Source: Pectobacterium carotovorum
Lineage (GTDB): Bacteria; Pseudomonadota; Gammaproteobacteria; Enterobacterales; Enterobacteriaceae
DNA: 64,000 nucleotides
Assembly: GCA_016415585.1 (NCBI GenBank)
Contig: CP066552.1
Span: forward strand, 3,100,001-3,164,000
Direction of reading: 5' to 3'
Of this stretch, positions 1-7,924 are shown one piece after another. The notes below the pieces were generated by a model. That model was not told where the DNA came from. It saw only the letters and a program-made list of their open reading frames with translations, and searched no databases. Both the position numbers and the translations under genes were made by a program. Each line of letters begins with the position of its first letter. Positions within the stretch are counted from its first letter, which is position 1.

Positions 1-483
1 GGCTTCAATGCCGAGCAGGCCACCGCCAATGACTACCGCTGGGACGGACTGGCGAATCGTCGTTAGCATCAGTTCGACATCATCCAGCGTGCGGAAGCCG
101 CACACGCCCGCCAGATCGATACCGGGCATCGGCGGCATAAACGGCGTGGAGCCGGTCGCCAATACCAGATGATCGTAATGCAGTTGCCGTTGCGTCGTTG
201 TCACCTCACGCTGCTGGCGATCGATATGGGTTACCCGCTCACCCAGCAGATAACTCACCGGCAGCGCCGCATCGTCGTCGAGAGTCGCTGGCGTCAACAG
301 CGTATCCGTAAACGCTTTTTCGCCGCCCAATACCGGCGACAGCAGGATACGGTTATAGCTGGCGCGCGGTTCATCACCAATCACGGTGATTCGGAAGCGC
401 GTTGCAGCCAGTTGGCGCAGCACATCGACGAATCGCGCACTCGCCATCCCGTTACCAATCACAATCAGATGCGGTTTCATCAT
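1..483 (-). CDS. FAD/NAD(P)-dependent reductase of nitrate/nitrite assimilation, N-terminal part (NasC/NasB/NirB-like)
   Basis: Partial gene that starts at 480 or 483 (tandem ATG codons) and runs off the left edge, so about the first 160 residues are visible. The N-terminus has a Rossmann FAD-binding motif (IGNGMA near residue 9), then SYNRILLSPVLGG, typical of the flavin domain of assimilatory nitrite reductases and of NasC. A second dinucleotide-binding motif (VVIGGGLLGIEA) ends the visible part. It follows nasD by 16 bp, so it is probably in the nas operon. In Klebsiella nasFEDCBA this slot is held by nasC, the electron-transfer subunit of nitrate reductase, followed by nasB, the nitrite reductase. 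The fragment cannot separate these: NasC is short, NasB/NirB continues with Fe-S and sirohaem domains. Confidence 0.85.
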   Translation of the reverse strand, partial: MMKPHLIVIGNGMASARFVDVLRQLAATRFRITVIGDEPRASYNRILLSPVLGGEKAFTDTLLTPATLDDDAALPVSYLLGERVTHIDRQQREVTTTQRQLHYDHLVLATGSTPFMPPMPGIDLAGVCGFRTLDDVELMLTTIRQSVPAVVIGGGLLGIEA

Positions 484-499
484 CGTTCCGGCCTCGCTG

Positions 500-1294
500 T
501 CAGGCTGCTTTAGGCTGTTTTTCATATAAGAAATGCAGCACCTGCTGACGGTAGTGGTGGTAGCGTGGATCGTCGGCCAGCACGACGCGTGAACGCGGAC
601 GTTCCAGCTCAACTTTCATAATTTCACCAACCGTCGCCGCTGGGCCGTTGGTCATCATCAGCACGCGATCCGACAGCAGCACCGCTTCGTCGACGTCGTG
701 AGTGATCAGCACAATCGTGGTTTGCAACCGCTGCTGAATCTCCATCACCGCATCCTGAAGATGTGCTCGGGTCAGCGCATCCAGCGCGCCGAACGGTTCA
801 TCCATCAGCAGGACTTTCGGCTTCATGGCCAGCGCGCGGGCGATACCTACACGCTGCTTCATCCCGCCGGAGATCTCATTCGGCCGCTTGTTCAGCGCGT
901 GCTCCATATGCACCAGTTCAAGATTGTGGGTAATCCATTCGTGCATTTCGCGTTTGTTCATCTGACCGCGAAACACCTGGCGTACCGCCAGCGCCACGTT
1001 TTCATAGGTGGTCAGCCACGGCAGCAGCGAGTGGTTCTGAAAGACCACGCCGCGCTCCGGCCCAGGACCGTCAATTTCACGGTTGTCACACAGCAGGCCG
1101 CCGCTGCTCGGCAGCGTCAGACCCGCAATCAGGTTCAATAGCGTGGACTTGCCACAGCCAGAATGGCCGATCAGGCTGATCGTCTCACCGGTGTGAATAT
1201 CAAAACTCACCTGATCCAGCGCCAGAAATTCACCGCTGGCGGTATTGAAACGCTGGCTCACCTGCTGCACTTGAATAATCGGTGTTGTACGCAT
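500..1294 (-). CDS. nasD: Nitrate/nitrite ABC transporter, ATP-binding subunit
   Basis: ATPase of the nitrate/nitrite importer, acting on the cytoplasmic face of the inner membrane with NasE and NasF. The 264-residue protein has Walker A GHSGCGKST (43-51), signature SGGMKQ (142-147), Walker B LLMDEP (162-167) and an H-loop ITHD. The close match is to the NrtD/TauB/SsuB nitrate-sulfonate group; nitrate is assigned from the operon. I place the start at 1294 (ATG, MRTTPII) because AAGGAGCC lies just upstream. The longer reading to 1378 would overlap nasE by 74 bp. The nasE stop is 10 bp upstream, so the two are very likely co-transcribed. Confidence 0.93.
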   Translation of the reverse strand: MRTTPIIQVQQVSQRFNTASGEFLALDQVSFDIHTGETISLIGHSGCGKSTLLNLIAGLTLPSSGGLLCDNREIDGPGPERGVVFQNHSLLPWLTTYENVALAVRQVFRGQMNKREMHEWITHNLELVHMEHALNKRPNEISGGMKQRVGIARALAMKPKVLLMDEPFGALDALTRAHLQDAVMEIQQRLQTTIVLITHDVDEAVLLSDRVLMMTNGPAATVGEIMKVELERPRSRVVLADDPRYHHYRQQVLHFLYEKQPKAA

Positions 1295-1304
1295 CGTCGG
1301 CTCC

Positions 1305-2222
1305 TTAGCGGTTGTCATAGCTGAAACGGTTAGCAATCCACACCAGTCCCTGCTCAAGCAGCAGACCGATAACGCCAATCACCACGATGGCGATGATGAT
1401 GTTTTCCACGTTCAGGTTGTTCCACTCGTTCCAAATCCAGAAGCCGATACCGACGCCGCCAGTCAGCATTTCCGCCGCCACAATCACCAGCCAGGCGACG
1501 CCAATCGACAGACGCACGCCAGTCAATACGTTAGGCAGCACCGCCGGCAGCAGAATCTTACGCATGATGGTGAACTCAGAGAGCTTCAACACCCGCGCCA
1601 CATTCAGGTAATCCTGCGGGATACGGCGCACGCCTTCAGCGGTGTTGAGGATCATCGGCCAGATGGAGCAGATAAAAATGGTCCAACTGGATGCCGGTTC
1701 GGCACGTTGGAACAGCAGCAGGCCGATAGGCAGCCAGGCCAGTGGACTGACCGGACGCAGCAGCGAAATGATCGGGTTGAGCATGTTGGCCAGAAACGTA
1801 AAACGACCAATCAGGAAACCAGCAGGAATGCCAACCAGTGCCGCCAGTCCGAAGCCAATACCAACACGTTGCAGCGAGGCCAATACGTTCCAACCGATGC
1901 CCTGATCGTTCGGCCCTGCGATGTAAAACGGATCGGCAAAGAGGCTGAGCGCCGCAAGCCAGGTCGTCCACGGCGTCGGGAAGTTTTCGCTGTTGAGCGC
2001 GGCAATTTGCCAGACCGCAACCAGCAGCCCCAGCCCCAGTACCGCAGGGAAAAGTTGTTGAAACAGCTTGCGCAGCAGCGGGCGGTAGGCGAAAGCCGGT
2101 GCCGCCGGTGCTTTTGCAGGCGTTGCGGGTTTAGTTGGCAGCGGCGTAATGTCGGCGCTGTGTACGGTTTCCGGGGCGTTATCCGAGGTAATTGGAATGA
2201 CCTGGGCCTGGTTTTTCATCAT
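1305..2222 (-). CDS. nasE: Nitrate/nitrite ABC transporter, permease subunit
   Basis: Inner-membrane permease of the nitrate importer, NrtB/SsuC family. A Pro/Ala-rich cytoplasmic N-terminus (about residues 20-45) is followed by about six hydrophobic segments. The BPD_transp_1 loop that contacts the ATPase is seen as RKILLPAVLPNVLTGVRL in the second half. The start is at one of two tandem ATGs (2222 or 2219) after GAGG. A GTG at 2231 is possible but leaves no ribosome site. The gap to the nasF stop is about 10 bp. It depends on NasF for substrate delivery and NasD for energy. Confidence 0.92.
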   Translation of the reverse strand: MMKNQAQVIPITSDNAPETVHSADITPLPTKPATPAKAPAAPAFAYRPLLRKLFQQLFPAVLGLGLLVAVWQIAALNSENFPTPWTTWLAALSLFADPFYIAGPNDQGIGWNVLASLQRVGIGFGLAALVGIPAGFLIGRFTFLANMLNPIISLLRPVSPLAWLPIGLLLFQRAEPASSWTIFICSIWPMILNTAEGVRRIPQDYLNVARVLKLSEFTIMRKILLPAVLPNVLTGVRLSIGVAWLVIVAAEMLTGGVGIGFWIWNEWNNLNVENIIIAIVVIGVIGLLLEQGLVWIANRFSYDNR

Positions 2223-2231
2223 CAACCTCAC

Positions 2232-3491
2232 TTATTTCTTCACGCTAAAACTGTTGGCATAACCCGCTGGATCGCTGCCATCCCAGCGACGGCCATCGAT
2301 GAGCACGCTGCTGCGCATGTCGCTACCGGGCAATGGCACATTCCCCACGGCGTCGGCTGCCTGCTTATAGATATCAATACGGTTAACCTGCTTCGCGACA
2401 GCCAGATAATCCGGCTCTTCGGTGAGCAAGCCCCAGCGTTTGTGCTGGGTGAGGAACCACATGCCGTCGGACAGGTACGGGTAGTTCACGGAACCGTCGT
2501 GGTAGAAACGCATCGCGTGTTCGTCTTTCCAGCTTTTCCCCAGCCCGTTCTCGTACTGGCCCAGCATACGTCCGACGATGGTTTCTTCTTTGGCATTGAT
2601 GTACGCACGTCCGGCAACCACGCCTGCTGTTTCGCGGCGGTTGTCATCAGAGGCATCAATCCAGCGTGAGGCATCGAGGATCGCGGCGGTCAGCGCGCGG
2701 GCGCTATTCGGGTTGGCGTTTACCCAGTCAGCGCGGGTGCCCAACACTTTTTCCGGGTGATCCGGCCAAATGTCTTGCGAGGTGGCGGCAGTAAAGCCGA
2801 TGTTTTCGCTGATGGCACGCTGGTTCCACGGTTCGCCGACGCAATAGCCAACCATGTTGCCAATCTTCATGTTCATCACCATCTGCGGCGGCGGCACCAC
2901 CACGGTGCGCACGTCGTTCAGCGGATGAATGCTGGCGGAGGCCAGCCAGTAATAGAGCCACATGGCGTGCGTGCCGGTTGGGAAGGTTTGCGCGAAGGTA
3001 TAAGTGCCCGCAGGGCTAGCTGCGATATACTTTTGCAGTGCGGCGAGATCCGTGACGTTGGCTGCACGCAGCTGGTTCGCCAGCGTGATGCCTTGTCCGT
3101 TCTGGTTGAGCGTCATCAGTGCAGCCATGTTGCTCTGCGATCCAGACAGCCCCATTTGCAGACCGTACAGTTGCCCGTACAGAATGTGGGCGGCATCCAG
3201 CTCGCCCGATACCAGCTTGTCGCGTACCGCGGCCCAACTGGCCTCTTTGCTGGGAACAATGGTGATGCCGTATTTCTTATCGAAACCTTTCACTGCCGCC
3301 ATCACGACCGAGGCGCAGTCCGTCAACGGGATAAACCCGACCCGAATTTCCTTTTTCTCCGGTGCGTCGGAACCGGCAGCCCAGGCGCTATTCATCAACC
3401 CCGGCAGCATCAGGCTGCCTCCCAGTGCAGCACTCCCCAACAGAAACTGGCGGCGAGAGACGGTCATGCTTTTGGTTTTGGAATCACTCAT
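2232..3491 (-). CDS. nasF: Nitrate/nitrite ABC transporter, periplasmic substrate-binding protein (Tat-exported)
   Basis: Periplasmic nitrate/nitrite-binding protein of the NrtA/NasF family, 419 residues. The N-terminus is a twin-arginine signal (SRRQFLLG, 12-19) with a hydrophobic stretch ending near SAWA, so export by Tat is predicted. After it, KKEIRVGFIPLTDCASVVMA is the family's opening motif. The start at 3491 has AAGGGTG upstream. The extension to 3557 would run into the leader hairpins and is not used. It is the first gene of the transport operon. The 5' leader carries a sigma-54 promoter and an ANTAR-type antitermination element, listed separately, so control by nitrogen limitation and by nitrate through NasR is predicted. 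Confidence 0.95.
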   Translation of the reverse strand: MSDSKTKSMTVSRRQFLLGSAALGGSLMLPGLMNSAWAAGSDAPEKKEIRVGFIPLTDCASVVMAAVKGFDKKYGITIVPSKEASWAAVRDKLVSGELDAAHILYGQLYGLQMGLSGSQSNMAALMTLNQNGQGITLANQLRAANVTDLAALQKYIAASPAGTYTFAQTFPTGTHAMWLYYWLASASIHPLNDVRTVVVPPPQMVMNMKIGNMVGYCVGEPWNQRAISENIGFTAATSQDIWPDHPEKVLGTRADWVNANPNSARALTAAILDASRWIDASDDNRRETAGVVAGRAYINAKEETIVGRMLGQYENGLGKSWKDEHAMRFYHDGSVNYPYLSDGMWFLTQHKRWGLLTEEPDYLAVAKQVNRIDIYKQAADAVGNVPLPGSDMRSSVLIDGRRWDGSDPAGYANSFSVKK

Positions 3492-3526
3492 CAACGACAC
3501 CCTTGCGCAAAACACCTTTTCAGGCG

Positions 3527-3586
3527 GTAAAAACAAAAACGGCGTCCACAAGCCCATGCAGAATCTGCACGCTTATGGACGCCGTT
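3527..3586 (-). terminator. Leader terminator of the nasF operon
   Basis: On the minus strand, AACGGCGTCCATAAGC (3586-3571) pairs with GCTTGTGGACGCCGTT (3553-3538), followed by T5-G-T5 (3540-3530). One position is U-G wobble in minus-strand RNA but C-A mismatch in plus-strand RNA, which supports minus-strand function. An inner GCAG/CTGC stem extends the hairpin. It lies 35-95 nt before the nasF ATG, so transcription stops before the operon unless the stem is prevented from forming. The ascending arm overlaps leader hairpin P2 (3577-3590), so the two folds exclude each other. Confidence 0.9.
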
Positions 3587-3624
3587 GTCCGATTAACACC
3601 TTCCGCACCGCCGTTGGCCCGAAA
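3577..3624 (-). promoter_or_regulatory. Two-hairpin ANTAR (NasR) antitermination element in the nasF leader
   Basis: Reading minus-strand RNA: hairpin P1 (3624-3601) has arms UUUCGGGCC and GGUGCGGAA around the hexaloop AACGGC. Hairpin P2 (3590-3577) has arms GGAC and GUCC around the same hexaloop. About ten nucleotides separate them. Known ANTAR targets are paired hairpins with hexaloops bearing A at position 1 and G at position 4; both loops fit. P2 uses the first bases of the terminator's ascending arm, so holding P2 folded blocks the terminator. P1 has one G-G mismatch and P2 only four pairs. The switch is inferred from sequence by analogy with Klebsiella nasF. Confidence 0.8.
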
Positions 3625-3660
3625 CGCATTATGAATGTTTGGTTGTTGCTAATGAGTTAA

Positions 3661-3676
3661 AGCAAGGTTTGTGCCA
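3661..3676 (-). promoter_or_regulatory. Sigma-54 (-24/-12) promoter of the nasF operon
   Basis: The minus strand reads TGGCACAAACCTTGCT, an exact match to the sigma-54 consensus TGGCAC-N5-TTGCT. The predicted start is near 3650, leaving about 25 nt before leader hairpin P1 and about 160 nt before the nasF ATG. Such promoters need an AAA+ activator, most likely NtrC under nitrogen limitation. The activator is not in this window. Confidence 0.88.
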
Positions 3677-3795
3677 GATATCACAGTTTTACATATTGCC
3701 AAGGGGAGTGGTTTAATCGTGAGGTGAACTGAAATTTAGGTAACAATATGTAATTTAAGGTTATTGTTTCGTGCGCCAGAATATTGCCATTTCTA

Positions 3796-3810
3796 TGCTA
3801 CATCGTAGCA
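3796..3810. promoter_or_regulatory. 15-bp palindrome upstream of the sigma-54 promoter, candidate activator site
   Basis: TGCTAC-ATC-GTAGCA is a perfect inverted repeat about 130-150 bp upstream of the predicted nasF start, the usual distance of an enhancer. NtrC sites are dyads with TGC...GCA half sites, but the spacing here is shorter than the usual 17-bp form. NtrC binding is only a suggestion. Confidence 0.35.
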
Positions 3811-3811
3811 C

Positions 3812-4150
3812 GCGCCCGACACGGGGCGCTCAGTCGCCGCCGCCCCGTGACCCGTGGCTTTTTCGCGAGAAATAACGTCGCTACGCGATACCTTCATAAA
3901 AAACAGCCTCTTAACGGACCGCCGTTGACGCGTTCCCGACGCGGCAACGGCTTTCGCGGCTTCCCTGCCGCTCATCCTAAGCCTGTTTTTTCTTCAGCGT
4001 TATTTACGCTTATCACAGCACAACGACAGCGAGAACCAGCTACGCACGAAACCACCTCATACTGTTGGTACTCCATTATTTTACCTCCCACGAGGGCACT
4101 CCTTGCACCGCCAACTGGCAGAACACGCACAGTTCATGTGCATATACCTC
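3812..4150. other. nasR-nasF intergenic stretch with two GC-rich inverted repeats
   Basis: No credible gene. A perfect 9-bp inverted repeat (CACGGGGCG 3820-3828, CGCCCCGTG 3841-3849) and an imperfect one (CCGTTGACGCGT 3922-3933 with ACGCGGCAACGG 3939-3950) lie downstream of nasR. Neither is directly followed by a T run on the minus strand. They may help end nasR transcription. Open frames here are short and have no family resemblance. Confidence 0.5.
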
Positions 4151-5440
4151 TTAAGGGGTATCACCAAATACATCGGCCACCGCGAGCATCGCCGTCGCGA
4201 TGTCAATCAGCTTTTTGTTCTGGCTCATCGCCATGCGCCGCAGGGTTTTGTAGGCGTCTTCTTCGCTTAACCCACGGTGTTGCATCAGCAAGCCCTTCGC
4301 ACGATCGATCTGTTTTCTTTCATTCAACGTGGCTCGCAGCGCAGCTAATTCATGATCCTGCGCCTGTAAGCGACGCGACTGTTGCTGCACCAACGACAGC
4401 AGCGAGCGCCCCAGCTGTGGGCTGACGCCATCGCTATGTAGCCAGCCGGGCTGCGCACGTTGTCCTTCCACGCCATGACCGGCGATAAATATCGAATAAC
4501 CGGGATCGTCATGCTCCTGCTGTGCCATCAGTGCGTCGAGATCTGCGCGCTGATCGCTACATGCCTTCTCCGCTGACGCAATACGGGTACGGCAGCGCTG
4601 CATCAGTGTCTGCTCCAGTTCATCCTCCATCTGCTTCATTTCATCAATGCGCCGCGTGGCAATCGAAAACCAGTGCAGGCTATCGGCTTCCGGCAGCTTT
4701 TCTATCGGGCTGCGGGTGCAGACAATGCGGCGCAGGCGCTCAAACTCGCTGTCTACCGTGATAGCACGCCAGCGCTGCTGGTTTTCTTCATCGCTAAAAC
4801 TCAGAAAGGTATCGAAACAGCGATCCTGCCGTTCAATCAAATCCAGCAGCTTTTGCCGAGTTTCCTCATCGACGCTGCCTGCCGCATAGGCCGCCGCGCC
4901 GATAGCTCGCTCCTGCCCCGCCAGTTCTTTCCCCTGCATAAAGCTGAACATGGCAATCAACGCGCGGGAAATTCCCGGATCGGCTGCCGTATCCGAGACC
5001 TCAAAAACCAGCGCCAGCAGGTTGCGGATAATGTCGTTGAAAAACGTCATCGCCTGCGGCTGAGGCAGCAAACGCTGGCGAATCTGCTGGCGCAGCGCGG
5101 GCAGCAGGCTCAGCGCATAAACCACGCTGGCAACACGGCTGAATAAACGGCTCGCCTGCGGTAATTCCGCCGTCATTTTTTCCAATCCAGCCAGATGTGT
5201 CATCAAGTGCATCTGTGCCACCTGCGCGTCTTTCTCACGTAGCGCCAGTTCGTCGGCGAACAGTCGACCATCGGAGCAAAGAAACAGGTTGGCCGTTCCC
5301 CGTTCACGCTGCAATAGATGGACGAGTTGGCTGATTTTGCCCACCAGCTCACCACTTTGCAGCAGGTAACGCAGGCTGTTCAGCTCACACTGGCGCGAGG
5401 CAAGTAAAAATCGAATTGTCGTTGAAGGCTCCGCCACCAT
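4151..5440 (-). CDS. nasR: Nitrate-responsive antitermination regulator (NIT sensor plus ANTAR RNA-binding domain)
   Basis: Cytoplasmic regulator that senses nitrate/nitrite with an N-terminal NIT domain (about residues 35-290, all helical) and binds leader RNA with a C-terminal ANTAR domain (about 365-425). The ANTAR signature is clear: ERKQIDRAKGLLMQHRGLSE followed by AYKTLRRMAM. The protein has 429 residues, as expected for NasR. The start at 5440 follows AGGAGA; the in-frame extension to 5539 lacks a ribosome site. It is encoded immediately upstream of the nasF operon on the same strand, and the nasF leader contains a matching two-hairpin target, so cis partnership is well supported. Confidence 0.95.
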   Translation of the reverse strand: MVAEPSTTIRFLLASRQCELNSLRYLLQSGELVGKISQLVHLLQRERGTANLFLCSDGRLFADELALREKDAQVAQMHLMTHLAGLEKMTAELPQASRLFSRVASVVYALSLLPALRQQIRQRLLPQPQAMTFFNDIIRNLLALVFEVSDTAADPGISRALIAMFSFMQGKELAGQERAIGAAAYAAGSVDEETRQKLLDLIERQDRCFDTFLSFSDEENQQRWRAITVDSEFERLRRIVCTRSPIEKLPEADSLHWFSIATRRIDEMKQMEDELEQTLMQRCRTRIASAEKACSDQRADLDALMAQQEHDDPGYSIFIAGHGVEGQRAQPGWLHSDGVSPQLGRSLLSLVQQQSRRLQAQDHELAALRATLNERKQIDRAKGLLMQHRGLSEEDAYKTLRRMAMSQNKKLIDIATAMLAVADVFGDTP

Positions 5441-5734
5441 TGCCGTCTCTCCTGAAAAAACCACAGTCAGGAATATGCAATTAGCGCGCCATTTGCACTC
5501 ATTCACATTTAGCGGGAAGCAAGGGCATGTTGTCCGCACGATGGCTGCCGAGTTCGTACACGTTTCACTTCAATTTTTAAACTCCGTTACTAAACCAACC
5601 CCATCGCAAAAGGTATTCTCATCATCGTTACTAAAACTGTTTTATAGCCATCGGCATGATGCTGACATCGGCGTGAAAACAGAATGAATCGCTGTTAAAG
5701 CCGCATCGTAGCGACGTCACAACCATAGGAGCGC

Positions 5735-7924
5735 ATGAGCATGGCGAATTTATCTGAACAAGAAAGCTGGATTGATGGAATTTATCAGCTTGAGACATCG
5801 GATCCCGTTGTCGCAGGCCCAGGGGGTATCTCTAACCGTCAGGCTGAGCAATTAGCCAGCCGCACGGCTTACCTGAAAAAAATGCAGGAAACCACGGGTG
5901 AGAGTTTGCAGGTACATCTCGCTGCCAGCGACCCGCATTCGCAATATGCCCCAAAAAATAGCCCGACGCTGACGGGAACACCCACCGCGCCAACGACAGC
6001 GCAAACGGCAAACAACACGCAAATTGCCACCACGGCCTTTGTGAAATCGGCCCTTGCCGCACTGGTTAATGGTTCTCCGGCAGCACTGGATACGCTGCAA
6101 GAACTGGCGAACGCGTTGGGCAACGATCCGCACTTCAGTACCACCGTGGTGAATGCCATTGCTGATGTGAAAACTGACGTAGCCAATAAGCTGAATGCCC
6201 ATGCTTCCATCCTCGATGCGCATCCGCAGTATGCCCCGAAAGCCAGCCCTGCATTCACGGGCACGCCAACCGCGCCAACGGCTGCATCCAGTTCTAATGA
6301 CACACAACTGGCGACAACGGCCTTTGTGAAAGCCACCGTGACTGCATTGGTCAATGGATCTCCTGCGGCGCTCGATACGCTGCAAGAACTGGCTACCGCG
6401 CTGGGTAATGATCCGAACTTCAGTACAACGGTGTTGAATGCGCTGGCGGGGAAGCTGGCAAAAGACCAGAATGGGGCGGATATACCAAATAAACCGCTGT
6501 TTCGTGAAAATGTTGGATTGGTGAAACAGACATCACCAACCGACACAACTGTTAATAGAATATTAAACATAGCAGAGAATGGTGAAGGGTCTTTTGGGTT
6601 GGGTGGAGCGGCGATCGCTATACCTGCCGGTTCAGCAATACCCGGATATTTTAACAGTCGCCCCACCGGTTTTTATCGTGCTGGCTCAAATATTACGGGA
6701 ACATTTTCACCGATTTGTGATTATCAATGGATACGACATGATAGCAATAATGGATTTCTAATTGCCATGGGGATTGGCGCGCTAGGCGTTATAGCGTTTA
6801 GAGCACTCAGCGCTGGTGAATGGTCTGGTTGGCGCACAGTTTGGCATGATGGAAATTTAACCTCGGCTGATATGTACGGTAATCGAGGCCCGTTAGGAAC
6901 AGTCGATTTGGACACGGTTTTCGGAGCAGCGTATCGCGGGGTGTGGGATCAGGGTACAACAGCAAACGCGACCGTAGCTAGAAATTACCCCATTCCAAGT
7001 GCAGGTAGCCTGGAAGTTATTTACAACGCGGCTACAGGGGTCGGAGTTGTTCAGCGATATACTACTCATGCGAGCAATCGCGTATTTATTCGGTTTAAAG
7101 CAACAAACAACGATGCATGGTCTGCATGGGTTGAGCATTGGACTAGTGCAAACCTCACTAACCCGATGACGACAGACACAGCGCAGACAATTAGCGGCGT
7201 GAAAACCCTGACAGCAAACCCAAGCATCGTTCGTGCAGGATTTCCGGGTATAGAATTTACCAATTCGTCTGTAGTAGCGAATGTGGTTGGGCGATACAAG
7301 CTGCTGACATCCCCCACAGCTACGCTTATTCAAATATACAGCCGCACAGATAGCGAAACAATCACAGGGCAAACAGTAATATCGATACCAACTGCAGCTA
7401 CAGGAACGGCACTTGTTACGGGAAATAACGTAGTAGCAGATGCTAACGGGTATTATAAAACACCGAATAGCGCAGAAATAACCCCCGTAACTGCCAGTGA
7501 AATCGCGGGTCTTCCGCAGTTATTCCCCGGTGCTGTCGCGCCCGCTGGTTGGCTGAAATGCAACGGTCAGCAATTCGACAAAACGCAGTATCCCATTCTT
7601 ACCTCTCGCTATCCCAGCGGTTTTTTACCCGATCTACGCGGAGAATTTGTACGCGGTTGGGATGACGGGCGCGGGGCTGATGCGGGGCGTGCGTTGATGT
7701 CAGCGCAGGGCGACGCAATCAGAAATATAACAGGAACATTTAACCCTGGCGGGTGGGGAATTACCGCTGATGGTGTATTTTCTCGCGGCGACACGCGGGG
7801 ATCGAACCATGGTCAATTTCATGATTCTGCGTTAATCACATTTGACGCATCAACAGTCGTTCCGACAGCATCAGAAAACCGTCCCCGCAATATCGCCTTT
7901 AACTACATCGTGAGAGCAGCATAA
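5735..7924 (+). CDS. Phage-type tail fibre protein with tail-collar C-terminus, orphan locus
   Basis: A 729-residue tail-fibre protein of the kind found in P2/Mu-like phages and phage-tail bacteriocins. The N-terminus has a short attachment region (QESWIDGIYQLE, near residue 9), then two tandem copies of a motif starting QYAPK...GTPTAPT and including ATTAFVK and NGSPAALDTLQELA (about 70-142 and 165-238). The middle is a variable receptor-binding shaft. The C-terminus (about 585-729) is a collar/collagen-like domain with GAVAPAGWLKCNGQ and FLPDLRGEFVRGWD. The start is 5735 or the second ATG at 5741, both downstream of AGGAG. It overlaps the assembly gene by one base (TAATG). No capsid, tail, lysis or integrase genes adjoin it. 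Base composition shifts to AT-rich in the middle third. Confidence 0.9.
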   Translation: MSMANLSEQESWIDGIYQLETSDPVVAGPGGISNRQAEQLASRTAYLKKMQETTGESLQVHLAASDPHSQYAPKNSPTLTGTPTAPTTAQTANNTQIATTAFVKSALAALVNGSPAALDTLQELANALGNDPHFSTTVVNAIADVKTDVANKLNAHASILDAHPQYAPKASPAFTGTPTAPTAASSSNDTQLATTAFVKATVTALVNGSPAALDTLQELATALGNDPNFSTTVLNALAGKLAKDQNGADIPNKPLFRENVGLVKQTSPTDTTVNRILNIAENGEGSFGLGGAAIAIPAGSAIPGYFNSRPTGFYRAGSNITGTFSPICDYQWIRHDSNNGFLIAMGIGALGVIAFRALSAGEWSGWRTVWHDGNLTSADMYGNRGPLGTVDLDTVFGAAYRGVWDQGTTANATVARNYPIPSAGSLEVIYNAATGVGVVQRYTTHASNRVFIRFKATNNDAWSAWVEHWTSANLTNPMTTDTAQTISGVKTLTANPSIVRAGFPGIEFTNSSVVANVVGRYKLLTSPTATLIQIYSRTDSETITGQTVISIPTAATGTALVTGNNVVADANGYYKTPNSAEITPVTASEIAGLPQLFPGAVAPAGWLKCNGQQFDKTQYPILTSRYPSGFLPDLRGEFVRGWDDGRGADAGRALMSAQGDAIRNITGTFNPGGWGITADGVFSRGDTRGSNHGQFHDSALITFDASTVVPTASENRPRNIAFNYIVRAA
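5942..6448 (+). repeat. Internal duplication in the tail-fibre gene
   Basis: Two directly repeated units of about 220 bp, 5942-6166 and 6227-6448, each encode QYAPK through STTV(V/L)NA. They share long identical codons around the TAFVK and SPAALDTLQEL coding segments. Repeats of this kind lengthen fibre shafts and are recombination points in fibre genes. Confidence 0.8.

Noticed and set aside
1707..2669. 320-codon open frame opposite nasE and nasF
   Set aside because: It lies antisense to two well-supported genes, has no family resemblance and is rich in Arg, Gln and His, as expected from the shadow of a GC-rich gene.
3812..4150. 213-codon plus-strand frame (3784-4425)
   Set aside because: It runs into nasR antisense, has no motif and spans the GC-rich inverted repeats.
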